From assembly GCA_012845835.1 (NCBI GenBank), contig JABAKD010000019.1:3309032-3373031 (forward strand): a stretch of DNA of 64,000 nucleotides, in the 5' to 3' direction. Position 1 is the stretch's first letter; each line of letters opens with the position of its first letter. The DNA is from Undaria pinnatifida (Eukaryota; Sar; Phaeophyceae; Laminariales; Alariaceae). Of the stretch, positions 21,374 through 35,500 are shown piece after piece. The notes beneath the pieces were generated by a model that searched no databases, was not told the origin of the DNA, and saw only the letters and a list, made by a program, of their open reading frames with translations. Position numbers and translations under genes: made by a program.

Positions 21374-22947
21374 ATGCGTTCGCTCTCTTTTTTGCTGCTT
21401 GGCTGCCTTGTTTTCCTTACTAGCAGCGGCGGGAGGCGGGGGAGGATGGCATCAGGAGAATCAGCAACAGCTTCAACAACGATGTCGTCCCGGCGTGCGA
21501 AGGCGGGGGGACAGCACCTGCTCTCGGCTGGAGATGGTCGCAGCGAGCCGACGCGTGCAGCCCGGGGCAGGGACGGGGGGGGTGGCGGTGTACGAGGAAG
21601 CTATCGATGACGGCGAGGAGCTGGAGGTGGGCCGCGTACCTGGTGGATTTGGTTGAAGCGTTAGCCGTGTGCTAGTCATGTCGCCTCGGTTTTGAATCAT
21701 GAGTTTTGTTTTTTGTGCTGGACCGGTGGTGATAGTGTTGTCGGCCGTGGTGGTGATATTGATGATGCTAGTGGTGGTTTTGGTAGTGGTGGTGGTGGTG
21801 GTGGTGGTGGTGGTGGTGGTGGTGGTTGTGGTTATGGTGGTGGTGGTGGTAATCGCGGTGATGCCGAGCCTGAGGGTGTTAAGCCTGATAAGCGTGCGAC
21901 TCCCGCTATCTCTCTCTCTCTGCTAGCGATATCGCTACTGTTGTTGTCGCATTTGTTGCTGCAATTGATTGTGTCGGTGTTGCTGTTGCTGTTACCGCTA
22001 CCGTTGCTGCTGCTGAGCCTTAAGTTGTCGATCTGATCCGTGGATAGCTCCTGCTCTCTGCTGGTGATGTAGTGTTGTTTTTCTCGCCGCCGTGGATGTT
22101 ACTGTTGTTGCAAGCGTTGTAGCACTAATTTCCTTGTTTCGCACGCTCTGCCGTTGCAAAGAAACACTCAGTAAATGAAAAATTCTCGTACAACAGCATT
22201 AATACCACCGGCCCCGTTTTCCATCATCGCGTTTTGTATAAGGGAGTTGTATGTCCCTCGCAGAAGCAGCTAGCTACCACCGGTCTCGATCGCTCAGAGA
22301 CAACATAATCCCCCCTCCCACCCCTTCCGGAATCCTCTAGAATTACCATGATGAGTCGATGTGATTCCCCTCCCCCTCCGAATGCCTCCTTGATTTTGGT
22401 CTTACCCTTGCCATCTGCTGTTGCTAGGAACCCTGGCCAATCAAGTCGTACGACGGCAACCGCATCGAGGACTACTATGCCAGCAAACCTTTAGAGGTGA
22501 GCTCACCCCGACACGTGGCTAGGCTTGACGACCTCGACAAGCGCGGCTAGGCGTGTGTCGGGTCATCAAACAGCGGTCTGCGTCGATGCATGTGTCGCAA
22601 GCCTACGTTAGCTGAGTGGGGGCGGCGGGCGGTGCCTTGGCCTTACCCCGGCAGCGTCGACGATGTTGTTGTTGCTGTTGTTTGTGGTGGTGGTGTCAGT
22701 GTTGTTGTTCGTGGTGGTGGTGGTGGTGGTGCTGCTGCTGTTGCTGCTACTGCTGCTGTTGTTGCTCTTGTTATTTTAGATTGTTTTCACCGTTGTTAAA
22801 CTAGGCTTGGGTAATCGTCCAATGTTTAGTTGTTTTTCGTCGCTGCTGTATAAGGTGTTCGAGCGGTTCCTTCGCATTGGGCCGCCAATCACAGCGTGGT
22901 ACCTGCAGCAGAAGCTGGACAAAAAGACGGCGAAGTTCTTGCCCGAG
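21374..22947 (+). CDS. ABC1 kinase, N-terminal exons 1-3 and leader problem
   Basis: Exon 1 reads from in-frame ATG 21534 to 21626 (VAVYEEAIDDGEELE). It joins in phase 0 to exon 2 (EPWPIKSYDGNRIEDYYASK), the 'YDxxxIxxYY' start typical of ABC1 proteins, and then to exon 3 (VFERFLRIGPPITAWYLQQK). The upstream ATG at 21374 opens a clear signal-peptide-like sequence (MRSLSFLLLGCLVFLTSSGG), but in another frame, and a G7 run lies between. A length change in that run, or an unseen splice, would join leader and kinase. A signal-type leader would fit targeting to a secondary plastid or the ER route; this is inference. Confidence 0.6.
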
Positions 22948-25900
22948 GTGAGACACGGCAAAACCGCTCGTTTCGTTTTTGGGTTAGAGTGCAATACTGA
23001 TTATCGTTGGTGACGAGGTCTGTGTGTCTGCCTTCTCTGCCTATCTGCCGCTTCTGTGTGTCTGTCTCTCTTGCATTTGTTCGTTGTGTATTCATGGCAT
23101 TTCTTTTTTTATATATATTTCATCTTGACGGCGTGTTTCTCTCTCGCTTGACCTTGGCCTTGACCTTGATGTTGATATTGACCTTGATATTGACCTTGGC
23201 CTTGACCTTATTCTTGACCTCGACCTTGACCTTGACCTTGATCTTGATATTGACCTTGGTATTGACCTTGACCTTGACCTTATCCTTGACCTCGACCTTG
23301 ACCTTGACCTTGAAACCCTTGGTACGCCATCACCATATTTTCCCCCCCACATGTTTCCCCGAATTCTGATTCCAAGTACTCGTAGTTCGTCTTGAAAGTA
23401 TAGGCTGTTTCAAAGAAGGGGGGGGGCAGGGCGGGGGAGGGTAGTTAAGACTCATTTGGAGAACGCACGTTTGGTTGGAGGGTTTGAGGGCATACTCCGA
23501 GACCCTATGTCGGCTATGAAGACTGTCAAGAAAGGGCAAAAGCCCGAGTGGGTAGGGTGAACCGTAACAGGACGACGTTCGGCGGAAGGCTGCTTTCTCA
23601 TGGCCGGGGAGGTTGTTAGTGGGTGAGCTTGCGCAAGTCCCACACTACCCGGAACGATGACGTTCCGGGTGGCTATCTCGACCGCACCTGATCCTTCCCC
23701 AGGGGCCAGGTCGGGTCGACATACTCACGCATCCGTATTCAAGGGCAGCTTGCGCTGCTGAAGTAGTAACGGGGACCGACGACAGGGGCCGCTCGCGCTC
23801 TCGCCGCCACGGGAACTGAAGGACACCCCAGCTAGCGCTGGATTGCGAATATGCAATTGAGTAAAGTTGACACGATGTGTATGGAAATACGTGGAATCGT
23901 GGTGAGGGTAAGGTTTATATTTCCCACCCGCCGGAGGTTGATACAAGAAAAAAAAAAAACAATCAAGAAAACACAATACCCTTTTTGGGACCTAGGTATG
24001 CTTCAAAGTAATCACCGTAAAAAACGAGAATGCGGTACTAGCGCTTTCGCCCACATTTTAGGGAATTCATCCACCAGATGTCGACGTGCTTGCGTGCACG
24101 CCGTGCACGTATTTTTTTCCTGTTACACTGCGGACACTCCCCCCCCCCCCCCCCTATCCGAGCAGCCCGGGCTGCTCACCCGAACAGCCCAGGCTGCTTC
24201 GTGTGTATATGTATCGCGGAGGCGTACATCGTCTCTTGGTTTCGATACTGTTTTTTCCAGTCAATCCTGAAAGGCGCCAAAAACAACGAATTCAAGGAGT
24301 GCACTCCCCTCCCTTCCTCCGATGTATGTTACGGGGGCAGAGGTGCACCAATTTTGTTTTTTAAAGAGCGCTACGATAGAGGTAGCATTTTTTTGCTATG
24401 TTTTCTTTCTTGTGAATGATGAAGCGCTCGCTACCCCGACCCAAAATCGGCGGGATGCTGTTTTTTGTTTTGAAGTGTGGGAGTTTTTTTTCATGCCTTT
24501 AAGCCATGGGTTTGGTTTGCCCATCGAGTTTGCGCTTTCAGTTTACTCGGCAGATAGTTTTGGGGTGAGGAGTGGAAGTACAGAGTTAGGCCCTCACGTG
24601 AGTAGCCCCAGAGAAAAAAAAGTGGTGCCCCTGTTTACCGTAGCATGCGTCTTTGGGGAGCTCAATGTACGCTTGTCCCCTTTTGGGATTTAAGACGCGA
24701 AAATTGACGGGGAAAAAAGCCGATTACAGCATCGGTCACATGAAGCAATGCTATTAATAGCTGCTGCTGGTGTAGGAGATGTGTTCGAACTGCACAACGC
24801 AGGAGGCTGTTAAGCAAGCGTGAGGCATGACTATACTCGGACTCTTGCCTCAAGCTTTGTTTCCTGGACGCTTGATTAGATTGCGCTCGTCGCTTTTTCT
24901 ATCTGTATGGACGTGGCCCAAACGGGTTTTTACCACGCCGCACACCCCGATGGCCTACAGTAGGCATGAAACGAACGATTTCGAAAAAACACAAAATGGG
25001 GTGCCAACGATGTTTGCGTAGATCATCCTCAGTTGGGGAGCCGCGTTCGAAACGTCAATAGTTTGGCCGCAAGAATGCTCTTCCCCTGTCGTAGTACTTG
25101 TCCTCCCTCCCTCCCTCCCTCCCTCCCTCCCTCCCTCCCTCCCTCCCTCCCTCCCTCCCTCCCTCGATGTCCTCGATTACCCCGCGGCAAAACCTGTTCG
25201 TATTTTTTTTTTTCGGCCAAGACTACGGTAGGGGGTCACTTTTTATTTGTTTATTTATTTTTGGGGGAGGGGTTGCGGTGGCTCGGAGTTCACTCGCGCG
25301 AGCGACCCTCGTGTTCCTTTGACCGATGCTGAGATCCGGGGGGTCCCTTTTGGGGACCCCTTTTTTGCGGTGACGCGGAGTCACTCGCGCGCGTGTTCCT
25401 TTGACCGATGCTGAGATAGGGGGGGGGCTTTTGGAGACCCCTTTTTTGCAGTGGCCCGGAGTCACTCGTGCGAGTGAGACCCCCTGTTTCCTTTTTGCGT
25501 TCTTAATCTCTGGTGGTGTTCAAGTTTCGTGACATAGTCCCGCAATGCAATTGTTAGCTAGCTGCGCTGCGCCGAGCCTATCGCCTAAAGTCTTCTCGTC
25601 GGTGAGGTGTGGAGGAGTCACTCGTGCGAATGCCTCAAATCCAGTAGTGAAGAAGGGGGTGCCCCCCCTACCCTTGATTTGGTCCTGTTTGCGGTATTTT
25701 TAACCTTTCGTGGGCACGTGCTACGATAGAGGTATACCTTTTTTTGGCTATTCTGGTTTCTAAATGGCGAGGCTCCTTAACCCAAAATCGTCGGAAATAC
25801 ACCATTTATTAGCATGATTCTCGTTGTGTACCTAGGCCATGGGGTTTTTCATCCGGTAGTATTTTCAGTTTTTGTTTTTCTCCAAATCAGTTTTTTGGGA

Positions 25901-28684
25901 GAGGTCTTAAGCTCCTAAAACGAGGAGTAGTGTTAGAAAAAAAGTGGTGCACCTCTATCGTACGAAGCACGGGTGATTTTTTTTTTTTTTTTGCAATATG
26001 AATCCTGCAGTGGAATGGTAAGCTAAGCTGCGCCAAAAGAAAAATGTCTTTTAACCCCTTTACAGCCCCCCGGAAATCTCTCCCTGTACTAGATTCAAGT
26101 ATTTTTTTCGAAAAAAAAGGGGGTTCCAGTGGTGAAGGCGTTAAGTTGCTTGGTCAAAGTAAGGTGTATTAAGAGTCACTTGTGCCGAGTGCTGAAAAAT
26201 ACGGTGGTGAAAATGGAGGTGTACCCCCCATATCGAGCCCTGTGGTTATTTATTTTTTTCTTCATTCTCCCGTGGTGACAGAAAGTGGCGGCGGCGATGA
26301 ACGAGGACCGTGCCCAGGAGCTGCGGAGCATCCTGGCGAGCTCAGGGAGCGTAACTTTCATCAAGAGTGGTCAAGCCTTGTCGCTGAGGGGAGACCTGGT
26401 GAAGAACCGGGAATATGTTCGGGAGCTGACCAAACTTCAGGTATTCATTCGTAAACGTAGGGGACTCTGATGTAGGACCCCGTTTCGTCACTTCGGAGTG
26501 ATAGAATGGTGAGTACAGCCTCGGCTAGTGTCTGGTTGGGGAAGGATGGATTTGCTTTGCTTTTCTTTGCTTGGACTTGCTTGGGACTTGCTTTTTGCTT
26601 CGTTTTGCGTCGTATTTTCAGTGGGGTTATCCCTTGGCTTTTGCTGGGCTTTTGCTTGACTTTTGCTTTCGCTTTTCTTCTGCCACACTTTACTTCGCGT
26701 CTCCACCCCTCTTCTCCTCCCTTCTAATCCTCTTCTTCGCTTGGCCAGGACGAGGTGGGCACCTTTCCGAACTCGGTGGCCTTCAAGATCATGGAGGAAG
26801 ACCTAGGGGTTCCACCGCAGCAAATCTTCGACTTCGTGTTCCCCGACCCGGTTGCTTCTGCTTCAATCGGCCAGGTAACAGGGGGCTAACCCAAAGGGGG
26901 TGCGTGCCAGGAGACCGTGGTTTCGCCGGTTTACTGTCGACCGACCGACCAACTGATCCAGCGACCGACCGACCGACCGACCAACCAACTGATAAACTAA
27001 CCGACCGATCGACCGACTGGTTGACCGACTGACCGACCGACCGACCGACCGACCGAACGACCGATCGACTGACTGGCTGAGCGACTGACCTATCGACTGA
27101 CTGAGTTGACCGACCAATCGACTGGCTGACTTGACTGACCAATAGACTGATCGATCGGCCTTTTGCTTTTTAAGTAAACGACTAATCATTTCACCGACTG
27201 ACCGACTGATTGATCGAGTGATAGACCGACTGACCGATGGACTGGCCGAATTAGTGACCAGTCGACAGACTGGCATAACTTGGCTGACCAACCGCCTGAC
27301 CTATCAGCCGTTTACGCTTTTTGATTGAATGGCTGTTCCATTGGTCGATGCATCGATCAAGAGACTGACTGGTCGATTTGCTGATCGAATGACCGACCGA
27401 CGGGTTAAATTCCCGACGTACGGACAGGCCAACCAACCGGCCGACCGACCGGCTGACTGACATACCAGCTGACGGACCGACAACCTGGCCGACAAACAGG
27501 CCGGCCGAGTGACCGACCGAATGACCGACTGCCCGAATGACAATAGAATGATCTACTGGCTGACCAACCGACCGACCGACCGGCCGACCTGCCAACCGAA
27601 TGGACGATTGATTGACGGACCGGCCCCGACCTTTTGGCGGACAGAATGACCAGCATGTTTCCCCTGTGTTCAACCACTCCAGGTGTATAAGGCGCGAATA
27701 CGGAAGACTGGGGCAGTGGTGGCTGTAAAGGTCCAGAGACCTGACGCTTTCCGATCGGCAGCGGTAGACATGTACTTGCTAAGGTGTGCTACACGTGCTG
27801 TTTTTTCGTCGTTGTTGTTGGTGTTCGTGGTTGGTGGTTGGTGGTAATGGTGATGGCTGTGCTTGTGGGCGGTGTTGGTGGTGTTGGTGGTGATGTTGGT
27901 GTTTTTGGTGGTGGTTTTTATTTTGTTGTTGTCGGTGTTGGTCCGGTGTTGTTTTTGATGGTGTGGTCATGGTGGTGGTTGTTGCTTGATGGTGGTGGTT
28001 GTTTTACGGTGGTGGGTGTTATTATCGGGGCTGGTGTGGTTGTTTGTGCTATTGTGTTGCGTTTTGATGGTGTTGGTGGCGGTGTTGTCGGACAGCTGTC
28101 GAAGGCTGCCAATGCCTTCGAGCCAAGGTGGGTAGGCACGTGATGTGCAAAGGCTTTGTCTTGCGATTGGGCCACGTTTGGGTTGCGTTGCAGCTCGTCC
28201 TGGCATCCTTGATGCTTCTGCCAAATATTTCGCTTTGACATGCACTCGCTTTAGGTACGGCTGGTAACACCATCGTTCTCGCTGTTTTCGTTCTTGCACT
28301 CTTTCCACGATCAAGTTCCAAGAGGGAAAAAAAATGTTTGTGCTTCGTCGATGATCGACCGCGTTGTCTTGTCCCCTGCTACTGCCAGACATGATATGAT
28401 GATTACCCCCCCTACGTCCCCCCCTCCCCTCCTCCGCCTCCGTGCATGTGCTGACCTCGACAATAAAAAACGCGGGGCTAACAGGCAGGGAGCCCGGTGG
28501 TTTAAGAAGGCGAAGAAGCTTCGATCGGACATGGTTGGGGTGGCGGACGAGTTCGGCCGGCAGTTGTTCAACGAGCTAGACTACGTCAAAGAGGCCTACA
28601 ATTGCATCCGATTCAAGGTGCGTACGTACCATATGATGAAAAAAATGGTAGTATTAATAGTAGCGGGTCAAATAGCATCTACTG

Positions 28685-28721
<37 letters not shown>

Positions 28722-31700
28722 ACTACTACTATTAATACTACTTCTGCTACTACTACTACTATAACTACTAGTAGCTCGGGTTGTGACCCGGCCCGGGATC
28801 AGGAGGTACTTCCAAAACCCGCGGGCCAAGTCGGATCGGGTCAGGAAGTGTTGGAAATATTGTGGATCGAGACGGGTCGGGCCAGGAAGTTTTCAAACAT
28901 CACGGGTCGGGCCGGGTCACCCCGACAATCGCGGCATATAATATGCGGATATTTGGTAGGTCAATTGACGTCCAACTGCAGCCTGTTCAAGCTATGATAT
29001 CCAGCTTTTTAATTTCGAGATGGCCACGAACCCAAATCGATCTGCGATGCTAACTTGAACGTATTGTCTCCTTTCGTTCGGTGGCAGGAGGCAATTAGGT
29101 CTAGAGGTGTACGACTGCATCCGGTTCCAGATGCCATTTATATGCCGTTTGTTGTATGTATACAGTGCGTCCGATCAAACTTCAACGTCGCCGGCTCTCC
29201 ATTTTTTTTCTCGCTCAATTTTGAGAGTTCTGCGACTGAAACAACAACCTTGCCGTGATCGTGGCGGCAACGCCCAGCCCAATCCGTCGAACAACGGAAA
29301 TCGATTATCAAGTTCTCATATCCATACTAAAAAAAACAGTAAGTTTTACTTCGGGACGTGTCGTTTTAATTCTCACGGTCGTTTTGGCCGATGGTCAACG
29401 AGTGTCATCGAGCGAACGTATGATAGTCGATTTTTAAAAATTGATGTATATTGACTACCAGGTGGTGAGTTTTGTTCATTGAAGAAGTGCACAGGAAAAT
29501 ACCAAATATATATATATATCCCCGATATTTGACGCTCGATTTCTCACTCAACAGAGTTATGGCGGTCACAAGAATGAACGACTATACAGGGCTTTAGAGT
29601 TTGACCGAATTCCCCCGAATCCGTTGAAATGTTCAAGATTTTGTCGACCAGTTTTGGAGCTTACAAGCACACTTTCTAAATTGTCCGAAGCTTCGTTTTC
29701 GTCCTTTTCTCCGTTGACTATGGTCGGGAAGACTTAATGGCTTGTGGAAAGACTTCAGAGGTTTGTCGACGCATTCCCTAGGCCGATATGTGACTGAGGA
29801 CGTGTACAAAAATAAAATCCGACCCCCCCTTGGACCGTATAAAACATGACTTTCGATTTCACTCTTATCTATTTTTGGCGGATGTACAACATGCTTCAGC
29901 TACGTATGATATATACCTGTGCCAATTTGGTTTCTTTTATTTTTTCTCTCGGGTATTCTTCCACTCCAGAGTGACAGCAGACTGTCCTGTGACCACGGAC
30001 CTCATTATGCGAGCACCGTGGCCACTCCTCATGGTAAACTCGCAGAAACTTTTTTCGGACATACTTTTGAAAGCCTCCGGGAAAAGAACAAAAAAACAAC
30101 CGGGCGGAAGTACCGCATTGTCTGTGTCAAATGTCGGTTACATCTATTCACGACAACGGCCGCGGCCCCTTGTTCTCCGCATTAAAACGCTGACTGAAAC
30201 CGCTTCACCCGGTTGCGCATTACTTCTTGTTTAGAATAGCAGCCGAGACCCTGAATTATCCGCATTGAAATAAACGCGGACTAAAACCGCTTCATCCGGT
30301 TGCACATTACTTGAGTTTTGAAACAACGGCCGAAACCCCCTATTCTCCGCCTGGAAACGCTCACTGAAACAGCTTCACCCGGTTTGCGCGTTAGTTTTGC
30401 TTTAGACCGTCCGGGACCCCTTGTTCTCCTTATTGAAACGCTGACTGAGACCGCTTAAATCCGGTTTGGCACTTTAAAAATACCGTTCAGTCGCTGTTTT
30501 GGAGTACAACAGTAGCTTGTCCGCAAAATGCGAAGGTGCTATGCGAAAGTGGTTGCAGAACACGTGCAGGAGTACAGTGTACCCGCGGTTTTCGGTGCAC
30601 GCTACTTGGAATTTGGCGTGGAAGGCATTTTTTTTTTTCAAGCTGACGCGTGCTACGATAAACGATACGAGGTAGGTACCATTAGCACTTTTGTCCCATG
30701 ATATTTTCTGAAGAACGGAGCTCCTTAACCCAAAATCGCCGGAAAAACGATTTTTTTTTGTCTTGCCATCACTTTTTTTTTTTGTGTATGCCTCCTATTA
30801 ATTGAGCACGGGTCTGCGCACACCGTGTTTCACTTTTAATTTTCAGTAGCATTCTTTGTTTTTGCGATAGCGTTTTTGTTGTGTATTTCTGCTGTTGAAT
30901 AGAGCACGGGTCTGCTCGTCGTGTTTCACTTTTCGATTTCAGTAGCATTCTTTGTTTTTGCGATAGCATTTTTTTTGTGTGTTTATGCTATTAATAGAGC
31001 ACGGGTCTGCTCATCGTGTTTCACTTTTCCTTTTTAATACAGTAGTATTCCCGCTATTAATAGAGCACGCGTCTGCTTGATCGGGTTTCGCTTTTCATTT
31101 TCAATACGAATAATATTTTTTTGTTTTTGCGATACATTTTTTTTGTGTATTCCTAGTATTAATAGAGCACGGGTCTGTTTGATCGTGTTTCGCTTTTCGT
31201 TTTTTTCTGCAAGGTAAATCAGGTTCTGGGGTAAGGTAAGGCATGGAGCTCTTCGAGTAAAGAGGCTCAGAAAACGATGGTTGCCCTTTGCCGTAGCTGT
31301 ACTTGTAAGATGGTTGGATCGTTCGCTGAAACTGCCCCAAAGGTTAAGTTTCCTTTCATGACGCCCCCCCTTGCGTGAACGCCTCCTTCCCCGGCCTACG
31401 TGAACCGGCTGGCTTGTCTTTATGTTTTTTTGCAGGAGTTGTACGGGGACATTCCGGGGATTTTGGTGCCGGGGGTGGACCTTTCCTTGACCACTAGGTG
31501 AGTTTGTCGAAAGCGGCCGCTGTTGTTGTTGTTGGTACGTACTGGTGTTGGTGTTGGTGTTATCGGTGTTGATGGTGTTGTTGTTGCTGTTGTTGAAGTT
31601 GAAGTTTCTCTGTTGTTGCTGCTACTAATGTTGCTGTCGATGTTGGTGCTGTTGTTGATGACTACTACTATTGTTGCTGTTGGTGTTGTTGTCGGTGGTA

Positions 31701-32502
31701 CAGACGCTGTTTGTGTAGTCATGTTGATGTTTTTTTTTTGTGGCCCCGTTTTGCTCTGTTTTTTCAGGCGGGTGCTGGTCCAGGAGTGGGTGGAGGGGGA
31801 GAAGGGGCCCTGGAAAGAGGACGGAGAGAAGCTGCTGACGATAGGTCTGCAGTGCTCGGTGCTCCAGGTCTTGGATTCAGGTGTTCAAAAGGCGTCATTG
31901 TTTTTTTTGCGTTATCCTTACCCTTGTGGAGAAGCAGCAATGGCAGTGGAACGCGCCCTTTGACTCGCTCGCGCGATACCGCCCGTGGAAGGAGAGGGGG
32001 GAGAGAGGGAGAGAGAGAGGGGGGGGGTACTCAATTTGTGCATGGCCGTAGTCGTATGACCATAGACCCTCGCATCCCTACTATGCCGGGACGGGGCACG
32101 TCGAGTTTTCACCAACCAGGCAGGCATTGCTTGGACCAAGCGCGAAGCGCCGTGAAGTGTTGGACGAGTCGCATCAAGGGTGAACTGTATCCTTCCAAGA
32201 ACCGCTCGCAAAACGGGCTTCGGCACCTTGTGCCTACTTTCTTGCTTATGGATGACAGCGCCAATGAGTTACGTTGTTTTCTGGTGTGGCCGCTCCAGAG
32301 GGGGGGGGGGGGGGGGGGGTAGTCAGTCAGGCAGACAGGCAGATACGGAGAGTGAGAGAGGCAGACAGACAGACGGACAGACAGACAGGCAGGCAGACAG
32401 ACAGGCAGACAGACAGACAGACAGACAGACTGACTGACTGACAGACTGATAGCCCGACACATGGAGAGGGGGGGGAAGACAGATGTCGAGTCGGGCAGAC
32501 GG

Positions 32503-32533
<31 letters not shown>

Positions 32534-35500
32534 AAGGCAGATGCACAGCTACAGGGAGGGAGGGTACGTCACCTGTGTTGTATCGGCGCAGCAAGTGCAA
32601 TAGTGGTGGAGTGAAATGTTGTGTTTCGCCCCCATTCCGGAGTTGTGGGTGCTGTGGGTAGTTTCGTCTAGCCACGCACCTGGGTCGTTGTTTTTAGCGC
32701 CAACGTAATTCGCACAAGGAGACATGTTGGCTCCGGCACACGAATCGGACCGCGTTGTCATTTCCTCCGCCTTCTAGACCGCCGGCTCCCCGCCACCCCC
32801 CGCCCCCCACTTTCGCTCCCTACGCGAAAGTGACGCTGCTGACGCCCTTAGTGGAGGAAATTTGGTGTTGTGCTTCCCACTGCTGTCCTCCTTTGCCCAG
32901 AAAGATTCGGTTCCCGTCTCGCGCTTGTTTTTTCTGTCCTCTGATCAAGTGTGAAGTGTCCGTATCACGAGAACAGACCCCTCTCCCTCCCTCCCTCCCT
33001 CCCTCCCTCCCTCCTGCCCTCTCCGACCTTGGGCACTCTCCCGGTCACCCCCCCCCCCCATTCTGATTGTTCTCGCCCGATCTTGCTACCTTGCAAGGCT
33101 TTTTTCACGCGGACCCTCACAGGGGAAATTTGCTCCGCACCCCCGAGGGAAATCTGGCCTACCTAGACTTCGGAATGATGGCGAACGTTACGTCGGAAAA
33201 GAGGTGACCGGGTTTCCACCATGAAGAGAGGCGTCCTTTTTCTCACTCTACGGGGCTTGGTTCACTGTATATACCAGATGAAATGGATAAAATACGGCAA
33301 GGTTGCAAAATTCCGCTGGTACATGTGATACCTTGGTGTGTTTCCTTTTTTTTTCGCACCAGTCTTCTGGTTTGTCTTGCGTATCTGTTTTACAAGATGT
33401 TTTGGTTTTTGCAGATTCACGAAAGGGCTAGTAGCGTCAACCCCACCCCAATTTTTTTTTTTTGCGGTTTACCAGAGAGGGCGTCGTGGCTCACCCCCAA
33501 CTCCCAACCCTCACCTTGTCCCTAGTGCCAGATGCATACTACAGCAGTGTAGCCGTGCACCGTTTTGTTGCTGATTGTGTGGTCACCTGAGGAGCTCTAT
33601 GCCTCGCACAAAAAAAGAATTACGTTGCAGGGAAAAAGCGAAATTGTTACCTGATTAGCAACCCCGTTGGCCGAGGCAGACAGCGAAAAACGGTTCCAAA
33701 ACAAAAACGCTGTTTTTTTCCGGCGCTTTTGGGTTGAGGATCCCGTCTTCCGTCATTCCGACAAACGCTTCCGCCAAAAAATGGTATACCTTAATGCCTA
33801 TATCGCAGCATGCGTCTCCGAACCTTGACCTAATTCAGGGCCAGGTAGCGCAGCGTTTCCGCGCGTGCGTTCGACGCACGGTTTACGATTTGTTTTCCTG
33901 CCCCCCCGCCTCCCTCCCTCGCTCTCTCTCTCGCGCCCATGGCGCATGCTACCGTAAAGGCGACATCACCATTTTGTATTTTTCCCTGCAAGGTTGTTGA
34001 CTTTGACTTGAGCGACTTGAGGAGCTCTATCCCTCCACCGAAGCACTAGTTTTGAGTAAAACTGAACGTGACTAACCCGATCATGTAAAAAGTCCATGGC
34101 CTGGGTGTATATGACAAATGATTTCGCATTGGAAAACAAGGATGGCATTCTTCCGACGAGTTTTGGGTTCATCCTTTTAGCACCGCACTCCCGACGTGGG
34201 AAAAAACACTTGGGTTTAGAATAGAATAGTTGTTTACGAGTTTGGAAATGGGTTAAGGAGCTCCGTCGTGCAGAAAAGGCTTTTGCCTAAAAGTTGTATA
34301 CCGTATATATATATCGTAGCACGTGTCCCATCCCACCCCCTTTCCCCCTGTTGGTATCTTCGCGGCGTTCTTGCCACCGACCTTATCCCTGCCGAAGGTA
34401 TGCACTCGTCCCGTCCCACACCCTTTCCCCCTGTTCGTTTCTTCGCGGCGTTCTTGCCACCGACCTTATCGCTGCCGAAGGTATGCGCTCATCGGGGCGA
34501 CGATGGGGCTTCAGAATCGAGACATGCGCCTTATCGCCAGCAACCTCGTCGCCATGGGGTGAGCCAACGTGTCGACTTTTTTGCACTCATCGACGCACAT
34601 CCTCAACCAATCGGTACACGCACCATGTGTTCATCGTTCACGTTCATCGTCCATCAATCAGAACTCGCGCCAAGCTCATCACCAATCAATCAGTACTCGA
34701 ATCGCGCGGCGGACGTATCGAGGCTGCCGCCTTTGCACGATAGATACTCGTATCTATGCCCGATGTAGATGGTCGTTTTTTTCGTGTGGTTTTCTGTGGG
34801 GGTTGGTCTACGTAGGGGAAACTTGAGGCTTGTTGTGGACCAGTTGGGCTTCGTTGCGGGACGGCGACGCTGCGGGTAACCCCCCCTCTCCAACCCCCTC
34901 TCCTCTACTTTCCGAAACCATACCGTACCCCCCCCCCGCCTCTCCCTCCCTCTCTCCCTCCCTCCCTTCTACTCCGCCTCTACCCCCCCCACCCGTTTTC
35001 CTCCACTCCCCACCCCCCCCGCCGGATTTCCTCCACTTCTACCCCCCCCCCCCTACCCCCGCCCTCCTCCTTTCCCCTCCACATACATATCGAACCAACT
35101 AAACCGGGGCGAAAAGATTTTTGCCCGATGAGACGGATGTGGGCACGCTTGCGCCAGCCCTAGAGAACGCGATAATCGACGCTTCTGACGGAGAGGGTGC
35201 CAGCAAGCTCAACTTTACACGGCTGAACGAGAATATAGGAGCTCTCTCGGAGGTACGTGTTCTGGTTTTGGATGAGGGGATGAAGGATGAGGGACGGGGG
35301 GGGGCGGGGGCCGGGGGGGGGGGGGCGTTGACGTGCTGGGTACGACATTGAACATTCCAGGGGTGGTGGTGGAGGTTCGCGTTTTCTACTGTAGTTAACT
35401 GTTTTTGCTAGTTGAGTCTCTGTGTGGGCGTGAGGTACAAGATTTGTAAATCTTTTGTAAAATGCCTGGCCGATGGTTGTGCCTTGTTTGCGAAGGTTTG

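Larger units (their letters stand above)
22948..26281. other. intron 3 of the ABC1 kinase, repeat-filled
   Basis: 3.3 kb between exons 3 and 4. It holds the TTGACC hexamer array (23141-23320), two M1 repeats (24363, 25716), the CCCT array (25105) and two or more D2 repeats. None of the frames inside resembles a protein family. Confidence 0.7.

Noticed and set aside
23007-23369. Leu-Thr-rich ORF suggesting a membrane protein
   Set aside because: Produced by the TTGACC hexamer array in an intron.
26789-27677. Several minus-strand ORFs of 79-142 codons rich in Ser-Val-Gly-Arg
   Set aside because: They are translations of the GACC tetranucleotide array in different registers.
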